Shown: positions 21,891 to 29,231 of the stretch, one piece after another
Layout of the letters: every line of letters begins with the position of its first letter
Position numbering within the stretch: the first letter of the stretch is position 1
Assembly: GCA_029288615.1 (NCBI GenBank)
Contig: JARIGV010000037.1
Location: 1 to 32,600, forward strand
Direction: 5' to 3'
Source: Candidatus Tayloriibacteriota bacterium
Lineage (GTDB): Bacteria > Patescibacteriota > Minisyncoccia > Phycocordibacterales > CAIRYW01
DNA: 32,600 nucleotides
Translations under genes and position numbers: made by a program
The notes under the pieces: model-generated
Told to the model about the DNA's origin: nothing
The model's input: the letters and a program-made list of their open reading frames with translations, nothing else
Database searches by the model: none

Positions 21891-23375
21891 ATGAGATTTT
21901 CACAAAAAAAAGACCTTAAGATTCTTTTCGTCGGCTCCGAAGCGGTACCTTTTGTAAAAGTAGGCGGACTCGGTGAAGTACTCTACTCTCTTCCAAAAGC
22001 ACTTCGTGAAATCGGTCACGATGCACGTGTTTTTATTCCTTCATATGCGACCATTGATAAAAACGCATTTCCTACAAAATATGTCATAGAAGGTCTAGCG
22101 GTGCCGAATAATGGCAAGGACGATCTCATTTGTAATGTAAGAGAACACACTGATGACAACGGCGTCATCAGCTATTTCCTTGAGAATCAGGAATACTATG
22201 AAAAAAGAGGAAGTGTGTATGGATACGATGACGATGCAGCACGTTGGGCTCTTCTTTCTCGTGGAGTTCTTGAATTTGTTCGCAAATATGGTGACTGGCG
22301 TCCAGACATTATTGTTGCAAACGACTGGCAGGGCGGACTCATTCCAAATTACGCAAAAACTGATTACAAAGATGATCCTACTATTTCAAAAATTCCGATC
22401 GTGTTTGTGATTCACAATATCCACTATCAGGGGCTATTCGATCACAGACATGTGAGTGACTTTGATTACGACGATGGTCAGTCTCAGATCCCTGCTATTA
22501 CGGACTCTGCGCTTCTCAAGAAGAATTTCATGCGCCGCGGTATTCGCTTTGCGGACATCGTCAACACCGTATCGCCAACATATGCACGTGAGATCACCAC
22601 TCCTGAATTTGGAGAACTTCTTGATCCCCTTCTCCAGGAAATGCGTTCAAAACTTTTTGGAATTTTAAATGGTATCAACTACGAGAATTATGATCCAAAA
22701 ACGAATCCTTATATTGAATTTAATTATGATGCAAAACATCTTGAAGAGCGTGCGAAGAACAAAATCGCACTTCAGCAGAAGTTTAATCTTCCCAAAAAAG
22801 ATGTCTTTGTAGCAGCTGTCGTCTCACGTCTTTCTTCTCAAAAAGGACTCGATCTTATCATCAAGTCGATCGATCATCTTCTTGCAAACTTTGATTTCCA
22901 ATTCATCGTCCTTGGTTCTGGATCATCCACATATCACGCACATTTTGAAAAACTTGCTGCCGAATATCCAGAAAAAATTGCAATCCACCTTTCATTCGAT
23001 AACGTACTGCCCCATCTCGTATTCGCAGGCGCAGACTGCATCTTTATTCCTTCAAAGTTTGAGCCATCAGGTCTTACTCAGATGGAATCGATGCGTTATG
23101 GCGCTATCCCTCTTGTACGAAAGACGGGCGGCCTTGCTGATAGCGTAGAAGATTACAATCCGACCGAGCAAACGGGTACAGGATTTGTTTTTGAAAAATA
23201 CGACGAGCATGCATTCTTTGGAGCATGCGTGAGAGCATTTGAGACATATAAATATCCAAAGTTCTGGCAAGGACTTCAGAAGCGAGCGATGGCGGCAAAT
23301 TTCTCATGGGAGAAATCTGCAAAAGAATACGTAAAACTTTTTGAACGAGCGCTCGCTGAAATCAGCAATAAATAA
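21891..23375 (+). CDS. glgA: glycogen synthase (GT5 family)
   Basis: Transfers glucose from an NDP-glucose donor to a growing alpha-1,4-glucan. The 494-aa GT-B protein has the N-terminal KVGGLGEVLYSLPKAL segment (the KxGGL donor-site motif), the IVANDWQGGLIPNY and VFVIHNIHYQGLF stretches of the family, and C-terminal FVAAVVSRLSSQKGLDLI plus IPSKFEPSGLTQMESMRYG with the catalytic glutamate. Normal length. It is followed by the phosphorylase gene 1 bp after its stop. No glgC (ADP-glucose pyrophosphorylase) or glgB (branching enzyme) lies in the window. Confidence 0.95.
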   Translation: MRFSQKKDLKILFVGSEAVPFVKVGGLGEVLYSLPKALREIGHDARVFIPSYATIDKNAFPTKYVIEGLAVPNNGKDDLICNVREHTDDNGVISYFLENQEYYEKRGSVYGYDDDAARWALLSRGVLEFVRKYGDWRPDIIVANDWQGGLIPNYAKTDYKDDPTISKIPIVFVIHNIHYQGLFDHRHVSDFDYDDGQSQIPAITDSALLKKNFMRRGIRFADIVNTVSPTYAREITTPEFGELLDPLLQEMRSKLFGILNGINYENYDPKTNPYIEFNYDAKHLEERAKNKIALQQKFNLPKKDVFVAAVVSRLSSQKGLDLIIKSIDHLLANFDFQFIVLGSGSSTYHAHFEKLAAEYPEKIAIHLSFDNVLPHLVFAGADCIFIPSKFEPSGLTQMESMRYGAIPLVRKTGGLADSVEDYNPTEQTGTGFVFEKYDEHAFFGACVRAFETYKYPKFWQGLQKRAMAANFSWEKSAKEYVKLFERALAEISNK

Positions 23376-23376
23376 T

Positions 23377-25077
23377 ATGGAGGAGAAGGACACGCTCTCA
23401 TGGTTTCAAAGCTTTCCTCAAAGCGAAGAATATAAGAAATTTAAAGCATCTCCTGTTGCTTATTTTTCTGCTGAATACGCTCTAGCACCCTACATCCCAA
23501 CCTATGCTGGAGGTCTTGGGGTACTTGCGGGGGATACAGTTCGTGAAGCGGCAGAAAGAAACTTCCCTCTCATCGCTATTGGCCTCATGTATAGCAAGGC
23601 ACAGTATGATCTCACAGAAGATTCTGTCGCATATGTACCGAAAGAAAGCGATGGATTTTCTGTTGCTCGAAATGAAAATGGCGAGCGCATTCTTATTTCT
23701 GTTCCGATTTATCATGAAAAGATTTTTGCTGAGGCGTGGAAATATACAAACAAAAATGAAAGCACTGCACCGATCTATTTTCTAAATACTAATATTCCTG
23801 AAAATGATCCTAGTTCGCGAAAAATAACAGAAAGACTTTATGTCGACGATCGAGAAACACGACTGAAGCAAGAAATCCTTTTAGGTATCGGCGGACACAG
23901 ACTCATTCACGCTCTCGGTATTCACCCTTCTGTCTTTCATCTCAATGAAGGTCACAGCGCATTTCTCGCACTCGAACTTGTTCATCACGAAATGATCCAT
24001 CAGCGCGTCGATTTCTTTACTGCATGTGACTATGCACGAAAGCATATTATTTTTACAAACCACACACTTGTTGCTGCTGGTAATGAGCAATTCGGCGCAG
24101 ATGTTGTTTCTGCAATGATTGCAAAATACGCTGAGGAGATGCAGGTGGCAGTCAGTGACATTGTCTCTCTTGGTCTTCTTCCTGATTCAAATATTTTCTC
24201 GATGACTTCCCTTTCTTTCAGGCTCTCTCGAAAAGCATCCGCAGTAAGCAAGCTCCATGCAAAAAAAGCTCATGAGATCTGGAAAGATAATCCGATGGAA
24301 GAAGTGACAAATGGCATTTATATTCCACTCTGGGACAAAACAAAAAATACATCCCAAATTTCCGGAGTGCACAAAGATAACAAGAAGAATCTTCTTTCAT
24401 TCATTAAAGAAAAAACTGAGAAAGAATGGGCTGAAAATTCTTTTATCATCGGCTGGGCACGTCGCATCGTTCCCTACAAGAGACCGCTTGAACTTTTCTC
24501 TGACATTGAAGGACTTCAGAAACTTATCAAAAATTCTCCGGTGCCAATAAAAATAGTTTTCTCAGGACCAACACGAAACGGCGAACAAGGAAATGAAATG
24601 GTGCAGCGCCTTCGCGAAACAATCGAGGAACATTTTGGTGATTCTGCAGTCTTTCTTCCACACTACAACCTCGATATCGCATCAAAGATGGTTTCGGGTG
24701 CAGACATTTGGCTTAACACTCCCGTTGTTGGTACAGAAGCATGCGGTACAAGCGGCATGAAAGCAGCTCTCAATGGCACACTCGCCCTCTCTACTGCTGA
24801 TGGTTGGATCGCAGAGATTTCTCCTTCTGATGTTGGTTTTATAGTTGATGATCCAAACCTTTCTGAAAAAATAATCACAAAGATCGAGAAAGAAATTATC
24901 CCTCTTTATCTTTTCTCTGACTTTGAAGTCGGTACAGATTCTCCTTGGGTCTCAAAGATGAAGAAAGCTCGCGCGCTCATTCTTAAACAATTCGGTACAG
25001 ATCGAATGCTCCGCGAATATATTGAGAAGCTTTACATCCCCACTCTCGCAGAGAAGCATAAACATTTGTACGAATAA
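23377..25077 (+). CDS. glgP: alpha-glucan phosphorylase (GT35 family, short form)
   Basis: Phosphorolysis of alpha-1,4-glucan to glucose 1-phosphate. The 566-aa protein is shorter than the roughly 800-aa E. coli enzyme and fits the short bacterial/archaeal-type phosphorylases that open with YFSAEYALAPYIPTYAGGLGVLAGD. HLNEGHSAFLALELV, FTNHTLVAAGNEQF and the PLP-lysine segment EACGTSGMKAALNG are intact. The ATG at 23377 lies directly behind the glgA stop (TAATATG), so coupling is likely. With GlgA it gives a minimal synthesis and breakdown pair. Confidence 0.93.
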   Translation: MEEKDTLSWFQSFPQSEEYKKFKASPVAYFSAEYALAPYIPTYAGGLGVLAGDTVREAAERNFPLIAIGLMYSKAQYDLTEDSVAYVPKESDGFSVARNENGERILISVPIYHEKIFAEAWKYTNKNESTAPIYFLNTNIPENDPSSRKITERLYVDDRETRLKQEILLGIGGHRLIHALGIHPSVFHLNEGHSAFLALELVHHEMIHQRVDFFTACDYARKHIIFTNHTLVAAGNEQFGADVVSAMIAKYAEEMQVAVSDIVSLGLLPDSNIFSMTSLSFRLSRKASAVSKLHAKKAHEIWKDNPMEEVTNGIYIPLWDKTKNTSQISGVHKDNKKNLLSFIKEKTEKEWAENSFIIGWARRIVPYKRPLELFSDIEGLQKLIKNSPVPIKIVFSGPTRNGEQGNEMVQRLRETIEEHFGDSAVFLPHYNLDIASKMVSGADIWLNTPVVGTEACGTSGMKAALNGTLALSTADGWIAEISPSDVGFIVDDPNLSEKIITKIEKEIIPLYLFSDFEVGTDSPWVSKMKKARALILKQFGTDRMLREYIEKLYIPTLAEKHKHLYE

Positions 25078-25101
25078 ATTCGTGAAATATTTTCTTGTCT
25101 G

Positions 25102-25107
25102 TATAAT
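25102..25107 (+). promoter_or_regulatory. -10 box of the structured RNA
   Basis: TATAAT, perfect consensus, 25 bp after the glgP stop. No good -35 is seen at the usual distance. Predicted start near 25113-25115. Confidence 0.55.
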
Positions 25108-25134
25108 CAGATTCAGCGAAAGGAGGAAAAGCCG

Positions 25135-25161
25135 ATGAAAACAACCGGCAACACCCGCTGA
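25135..25161 (+). CDS. possible 8-codon leader-type ORF inside the structured RNA
   Basis: ATG at 25135 opens MKTTGNTR then TGA. It is preceded at 8 nt by AAAGGAGG (25119-25126), the best Shine-Dalgarno in the whole window. The Shine-Dalgarno can pair over 8 bp with 25417-25424 near the RNA 3' end. It may be coincidental or may make the RNA a ribosome target. Confidence 0.25.
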   Translation: MKTTGNTR

Positions 25162-25441
25162 ATCTGGCCTTCGGTCTCGGTAGTAAAGCTTTTGCACCTC
25201 TTACGGGTATAAACACTAAGAGTGACTCTTCGGAGTTATGCAATTGAGTAAATTCCTTTGGCATAGTCTTACGTGAGCCCCTTCAGACCAGTAGGATGTA
25301 GATTCGTAAAGACTCGAAACGAAAGTTTCACCAAAGAAGAGTCCCGAGCAGTACATTGCGCGTCGATAGACGTACGGAGAAATCCGTGTGGTGCGTGAAC
25401 CATCACGAAAAGGTTATCTCCTTTATGGAGTTCGTGTTCAC

Positions 25442-25475
25442 AAGCGACGGCATACCAATGTCGTCGCTTCTTTTT
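25442..25475 (+). terminator. intrinsic terminator of the structured RNA
   Basis: AAGCGACG (25442-25449) pairs perfectly with CGTCGCTT (25462-25469), 12-nt loop, followed by CTTTTT. The T-run is only on the plus strand and reaches the convergent HAD gene stop. Confidence 0.9.
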
Positions 25476-26241
25476 ATAGCCAACTCTCAATAAGCTTCGC
25501 TGTTTCGTGATGGTCTTTGACCGTAGCAGTATCAATTCCTGCCTCTTTTACTGGATAATCATTACCTCCAAGAAAAATTGCATCTCCCGCATAAATCATA
25601 TCGGAAAGAGAAAGATCTTTTCGTTTTAAAAGATTTGTAAGACCCACCCCCTTGTTAAATCCTTTTGGCAAAATATCGATCGTTGAATTACCTCCGAGTA
25701 CAAAATCAGCTGATGTGATTTTTTTCTCTAGTTCCTCTTTTATGGCAAATCGTTTTTTCTTGTCTGGATCCCAATTTCTTTTTGCTTCAAGCGGTGCGTC
25801 GTGTCCAAGCCCAGATAGTGATACCTGCATGCCGCGGTCCGTCACAATTGGTCCCACTGGGTTTTTTGAGATGTCGTATTTTCCTGATGCAACAATCTCA
25901 TTCAAAGCTGCAATAATGTCTTCTTTATCAAGAAACACAAGATCTTCTTTGAAGCTAAGTTCCCATTTTTTCGTATTTTTATCATATGTAAAACTTTGTG
26001 TTCCATTTGTTGGAAGAAGAATAAGATTTTCTTTTACAGAATCAGTTTCTGGTTCTATGACCGATAAAAGATCCCCTAGCTGAAAGGTAAGTTTTTCAAA
26101 TGCTGCACCTGTAATAATTGCAACTGGAATTTTTCGAAGAAGTTTGGTCAAAATTTCTGCCATATCTTTTTTCATCGGCTGATTATTTTCGGTCAAAGTT
26201 CCATCGAGATCGAATCCTGCAATTTTCTTATTTATTTTCAT
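25474..26241 (-). CDS. HAD-superfamily (IIB) phosphatase, phosphomannomutase-like
   Basis: A 255-aa cytoplasmic HAD enzyme. Motif I FDLDGTLTENNQPM with the nucleophile DxD, motif II IITGAAFEKL, LLPTNGTQSFTYD and motif IV YAGDAIFLGGNDYPVKEAG are present. The last segment and GLGHDAPLEAKRNWDPDKKKR match the eukaryotic-type phosphomannomutase branch, where HAD-IIB proteins act on sugar phosphates. Most likely a sugar-phosphate phosphatase or mutase; the substrate cannot be read from sequence. It faces glgP, which would fit a role in sugar phosphate use. Confidence 0.82.
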   Translation of the reverse strand: MKINKKIAGFDLDGTLTENNQPMKKDMAEILTKLLRKIPVAIITGAAFEKLTFQLGDLLSVIEPETDSVKENLILLPTNGTQSFTYDKNTKKWELSFKEDLVFLDKEDIIAALNEIVASGKYDISKNPVGPIVTDRGMQVSLSGLGHDAPLEAKRNWDPDKKKRFAIKEELEKKITSADFVLGGNSTIDILPKGFNKGVGLTNLLKRKDLSLSDMIYAGDAIFLGGNDYPVKEAGIDTATVKDHHETAKLIESWL

Positions 26242-26262
26242 ACATTTTGTACATTAAAGTAT

Positions 26263-26290
26263 AACAAAAAATCCCGCCAGAGCGGGATTT
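26263..26290 (-). terminator. intrinsic terminator of the three-repeat secreted protein gene
   Basis: AAATCCCGC (26269-26277), loop CAGA, GCGGGATTT (26282-26290), followed on the minus strand by TTTTG. It separates the 26307 gene from the HAD gene. Confidence 0.9.
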
Positions 26291-26306
26291 TCTTCTGATT
26301 TTTCCT

Positions 26307-27197
26307 TTAGAAAGCTTTCGATGTATCTCTTACGATTTTAGCATTAATCGTCGATGATCCTTCGCCTTGCCCTCCGAAGATAGTCAATGCATCTCCCGTC
26401 GTAATGCTTGAGACGGAGCTCTTCACATTATTTGACCCAAATATTTTTGCACGACTTACATCAATACTATATGTCGATGTTGCATTACTTACTGTAAGAG
26501 TATTTCCAGAGATCGCTGTAACTGAACCTTCGATGCTTGTTGATCGATGTAATGTGACAATAGTGACCTCTTTTGCAGTCACCGTATTTGTTGAGCTTGC
26601 AAGAGTTCCTGTTACCCTTACCTTAACACCAGAGACAATGTCAGAAAGTGAAGCATTCTGCCCATCTTTTTTAATCACTGTCGTTCCATCTGTATTTACT
26701 GTGTACGATGTCGAAAGTTTCCTTCCTTGGCTTGAAATCGTAAACGATGAACCGTTTACTGATGAGACAGATCCAATGAAGCGATCATGTGCGAAACTTT
26801 TTATTGCACTCCAGACTTTTTGAAATTGCCCATCGAAAATCGCAGTCGCGGTTACATTATTTCCTGAGACAGTTCCCCTAACGACAAGTGTATCGCCAGC
26901 AACAACTTCAGAAAGTGTTGCTGAAGTTTTATTTTTAACAATTTTTGCCGCACTTGCATCGACCGAATATGTTGTGCCGTTTTGAGCGGTAAGCGTAATT
27001 GTATTACCGCTAATTCCAGAAACCGTTCCAGACACAGCAGCAATTCCGTTTGAGGAATGTTTTGTGCGAACAATCGCATGATGTGCACGACTTACTGTTT
27101 CTACAGCCGCAGAAACTTGGGTCGGACTCGAGAATGTGGCGGCGGAAGCAACCACAGCTACAGCTACTAAAGCTTTAAGTTTTGATGTTTTTGACAT
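26307..27197 (-). CDS. secreted protein with three DUF5666-like beta domains
   Basis: A 296-aa protein with a Sec-type signal peptide (KLKALVAVAVVASAATF, probable cleavage after VSA). The mature part has three repeats of about 75 residues, each beginning with a (V/I/S)xGxVxxIxGxxxTxxx(N/S)xxT pattern: residues about 54-120 (GTVSGISGNTITLTAQNGTT), 138-208 (GSVSSVNGSSFTISSQGRKL) and 220-290 (GSVTAISGNTLTVSNATSTY). No anchor and no catalytic residues are evident. TAATCT lies 7 nt before the ATG. Probably a surface or extracytoplasmic protein; the function is unknown. Confidence 0.78.
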   Translation of the reverse strand: MSKTSKLKALVAVAVVASAATFSSPTQVSAAVETVSRAHHAIVRTKHSSNGIAAVSGTVSGISGNTITLTAQNGTTYSVDASAAKIVKNKTSATLSEVVAGDTLVVRGTVSGNNVTATAIFDGQFQKVWSAIKSFAHDRFIGSVSSVNGSSFTISSQGRKLSTSYTVNTDGTTVIKKDGQNASLSDIVSGVKVRVTGTLASSTNTVTAKEVTIVTLHRSTSIEGSVTAISGNTLTVSNATSTYSIDVSRAKIFGSNNVKSSVSSITTGDALTIFGGQGEGSSTINAKIVRDTSKAF

Positions 27198-27272
27198 ATG
27201 TGTGAGATTAAGAAACTAATACGACATATATCAAAATGTACGAGCTACAGGAGAAAAAGGTGCGGACAAAAC

Positions 27273-28493
27273 TTAATTTCTATGGTGGAGATTAAGCCTC
27301 TCCAAGACTATAAATCCATACAAGGCTGCAATGAGTGCTGCAATTCCTCCCACTGCAAGAGACCATTGTGCTCCAAACATCTCGCCTATCCAGCCGATAA
27401 AAGGACCACCGATTGCGGTAGACCCAAAAAACGCCATTGACCACAAGGACATCACTCGCCCTCTCATATGAGGCTCACTATTCATCTGCAAAATACTGTT
27501 GCTGAGATTCGCAAAAATAATAAGAAAGAGTCCGATGAAGACAAAAATAAGCAAAACAAAAATAATATTTGTAGAAATGCTTGAAATGATCATGCTGATT
27601 CCAAGAAAAAGTGCCGAGTACACAATTGGTCTTAAACTAGTACTTCCGCTTGAAGCATTGAACAATCCACCGATAAGCATTCCGATACCGAGAGCAACTG
27701 AAAGTGCTGAATACGTACCCGCATCACCATGCAGAACAAAACTTGCAAAAAGAGGAAGCGACGCTTGCCACTCAAAAGAAATAGTGCCGATAATTGCCAT
27801 CATCACAAGGGAGACAAGAAGGATAGGTGTATTTTTTACATAACGAAGTCCTTCACTAATCTGACCCTTTGCTTTTGGTTGTAGCGGCGTGTGATGCAAT
27901 TCATCAGAGTTGATCATGAAAAGAGCAATAAGAACTGCAATATAAGAAATCGCATTAATAATGAAACAAAGGCCAAGACCAACAGAAGCAATAAGAACAC
28001 CTGCAATAGCCGGCCCAATCACACGACACACACTAATAAGCACAGCCCAGAGACTCACTGCATTTTTTATCTGATCTCTCCCCACCATTTCACTCACAAA
28101 CGATTGTCGCACTGGATTATCAATACTGCTTACCAAACCTAAACCAAGTGCAAAAACAAAAACCATCCACAACTGCACGATGTTTGTAAGAATGAGGATC
28201 CCAAGAAAAAGTGCAAGAAGTCCTCCGATACTTTGTGTGATGTAGAGAATTTTTCGTTTTGGAAAGCGGTCAGCAATTACTCCTCCGTATGAACTAAAAA
28301 TAAGTACGGGAAAAAATTGAAATGCAAGAACGGCTCCCAAAAGTGTTCCCGAGCCGGTGAGCTTTAACACTAACCAATCTTGAGCAAGAGACTGCAAAAA
28401 AGTTCCTGACACGGAAATGATTTGCCCGATGTAATACACTCGATAATTGCGAATTTTTAGTGACGAAAATGTTTGATGAAAAAATTCTTTCAT
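27273..28493 (-). CDS. MFS transporter (MFS_3 / EntS-like)
   Basis: A 406-aa permease with about 11-12 transmembrane segments. The N-terminal FSSLKIRNYRVYYIGQIIS, the first cytoplasmic loop GGVIADRFPKRKILYITQS and SSIDNPVRQSFVSEMVGRDQIKNAVSLW are characteristic of the MFS_3 family, which includes enterobactin exporters and many multidrug-type exporters. RGRVMSLWSMAFFGSTAIG lies in the second half. Start at 28493 (MKEFFHQTF) because TACAAT (28502-28507) lies 8 nt upstream; an ATG at 28511 would sit upstream of that box. The substrate is unknown. Confidence 0.9.
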   Translation of the reverse strand: MKEFFHQTFSSLKIRNYRVYYIGQIISVSGTFLQSLAQDWLVLKLTGSGTLLGAVLAFQFFPVLIFSSYGGVIADRFPKRKILYITQSIGGLLALFLGILILTNIVQLWMVFVFALGLGLVSSIDNPVRQSFVSEMVGRDQIKNAVSLWAVLISVCRVIGPAIAGVLIASVGLGLCFIINAISYIAVLIALFMINSDELHHTPLQPKAKGQISEGLRYVKNTPILLVSLVMMAIIGTISFEWQASLPLFASFVLHGDAGTYSALSVALGIGMLIGGLFNASSGSTSLRPIVYSALFLGISMIISSISTNIIFVLLIFVFIGLFLIIFANLSNSILQMNSEPHMRGRVMSLWSMAFFGSTAIGGPFIGWIGEMFGAQWSLAVGGIAALIAALYGFIVLERLNLHHRN

Positions 28494-28510
28494 AGGAATA
28501 AATTGTAACA

Positions 28511-28765
28511 TTAAGCAGGCCGACGGAAATCTCCTTTTAATAAATGTCTGACGTAATGTGAAGGATGTGTATGACGATGGATCAGAGGAAACGCGAGTAT
28601 GCTTTCGATCGAGACGACTAGAGGGAATCGGTCACGAATATTTTGTTCGCCGTCGCAATCAAAATTTCTCGACCCCGGCTCGTCTGTTTTTTCCGCTGAA
28701 AAAACATGACTGCGCCTTCCGATTCCCTCACGTAAAGCGCGCAGATGCTTTACATAGTCGCCCAA
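28511..28765 (-). other. region between MFS gene and tRNA-His: open frame overlapping tRNA-derived repeats
   Basis: A minus-strand frame of 84 codons runs TTG to TAA here and ends with TAATG at a possible MFS ATG. The predicted peptide (ending HYVRHLLKGDFRRPA) is basic and matches nothing I know. The frame runs straight through tRNA-His-derived repeats and would need a TTG start inside a palindrome, so I do not call it a gene. The region is better described by its repeats and potential RNA fold (see the repeat entries). Confidence 0.3.
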
Positions 28766-28805
28766 AATAACAAAACCCCTTTCGGGGTGTTATTTTGGGC
28801 GACTA
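28755..28805. repeat. 18-bp perfect inverted repeat including the tRNA-His acceptor strand and terminator
   Basis: 28755-28772 and 28788-28805 are perfect reverse complements; an inner CCCC/GGGG (28776-28779/28784-28787, loop TTTC) extends the hairpin, leaving an AAA bulge. The right arm includes the 3' acceptor strand of tRNA-His (28799-28805). Confidence 0.9.
28766..28788 (-). terminator. intrinsic terminator of tRNA-His
   Basis: CCCC-GAAA-GGGG core (minus-strand reading, 28776-28787) with flanking ACA/TTTTGTTATTTT. It lies 10 nt after the mature tRNA end and is the tip of the larger palindrome. Confidence 0.75.
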
Positions 28806-28869
28806 GAGGGAATCGGACCCTCGATACGGGTTCCACAAACCCGAGTTTTGCCACTAAACTATAGTCGCC
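28798..28869 (-). tRNA. tRNA-His (anticodon GUG)
   Basis: Cloverleaf on the minus strand. Acceptor GCGACTA/TAGTCGC (28862-28868 with 28799-28805), D-arm GTTT/AAAC, anticodon stem CGGGT/ACCCG around TTGTGGA (anticodon GTG), T-arm GAGGG/CCCTC with loop TCCGATT. The extra G-1 (28869) opposite C73 (28798) is the His identity pair. No 3' CCA is encoded, so CCA must be added by an enzyme. Confidence 0.95.
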
Positions 28870-28925
28870 ATGTATTTCGCTGCTTAGAAACTGCGAAGTC
28901 CCTACTTTATACCAGAAGTGGCCGT

Positions 28926-29231
28926 TTATTTCCAGACTCTAGTCTTATTCACCTCTTCTTTCTTTCGAAAAGCTTCCTCAAAATCTATATCAAACTTATT
29001 TGCAATGTGAACAAGGAAAAGAAACACATCTGCTAATTCAAGTTCTATATCTTCTTTCGTTTTTTTACCTTTCTCGAATTTTCTTGTTGCTTGTGCGAGC
29101 TCTCCTACTTCTTCAACAAGATGGGCAAACAAATCACTTCTACTTTGATTCTCAAACCCCCTTTTACGACACACATCGATTTCGTATTTTTGAAAATCTT
29201 TAAGAGTTGGTTTTTCTGGAAGATGGTCCAT
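28926..29231 (-). CDS. MazG-like nucleotide pyrophosphohydrolase
   Basis: A 101-aa all-alpha NTP pyrophosphatase. The metal-binding pattern is clear: LVEEVGELAQATRKF (ExxE) and DIELELADVFLFLVHIANKFDID (ExxD), about 27 residues apart, as in the compact MazG/iMazG and RS21-C6 group. It probably hydrolyses a non-canonical or excess (d)NTP. Its ATG shares one base with the NUDIX stop (TAATG), so the two house-cleaning hydrolases are translated in a coupled pair. Confidence 0.88.
   Translation of the reverse strand: MDHLPEKPTLKDFQKYEIDVCRKRGFENQSRSDLFAHLVEEVGELAQATRKFEKGKKTKEDIELELADVFLFLVHIANKFDIDFEEAFRKKEEVNKTRVWK

Larger units (their letters stand above)
25113..25475 (+). ncRNA. candidate large structured RNA (about 360 nt), unknown family
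   Basis: The 396 bp between glgP and the HAD gene has no convincing protein gene but is full of paired elements on the plus strand. Seen: an outer 10-bp repeat 25109-25118 with 25156-25165; stem 25198-25203/25217-25222; a UUCG-capped 6-bp hairpin 25223-25238; a two-tier hairpin with GAAA loop (25311-25315/25339-25343, inner 25316-25320/25325-25329); CGTC-GATA-GACG at 25361-25372; a GAAA-capped hairpin 25374-25387; and a nested arm 25395-25441 (GTGAA/TTCAC, CACGAA/TTCGTG, CTCC/GGAG). A terminator closes it. RNase P RNA (GAGGAAAGUCC, ACAGAA) and tmRNA signatures were not found. Confidence 0.72.
28615..28816. repeat. 17-bp direct repeat of the tRNA-His 3' end
   Basis: CGACTAGAGGGAATCGG occurs at 28615-28631 and at 28800-28816, the latter inside tRNA-His (T-arm 3' side plus acceptor). 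An inverted 11-bp copy (CCGATTCCCTC) lies between them at 28719-28729. Duplication of a tRNA 3' end is the usual scar of integrase-mediated insertion; a decayed tRNA copy is the alternative. Confidence 0.8.

Noticed and set aside
25105-25475. RNase P RNA, tmRNA or group I intron
   Set aside because: The conserved strings of RNase P RNA (GAGGAAAGUCC, ACAGAA) and tmRNA (tRNA-like ends, tag ORF ending in Ala-Ala) are missing; a CAGAC...GAGUC pairing reminiscent of a group I P7 is too weak and no split gene flanks it.
25269-25535. 88-aa minus-strand frame across the structured RNA
   Set aside because: It overlaps the HAD gene and the RNA terminator, and its composition is not protein-like.
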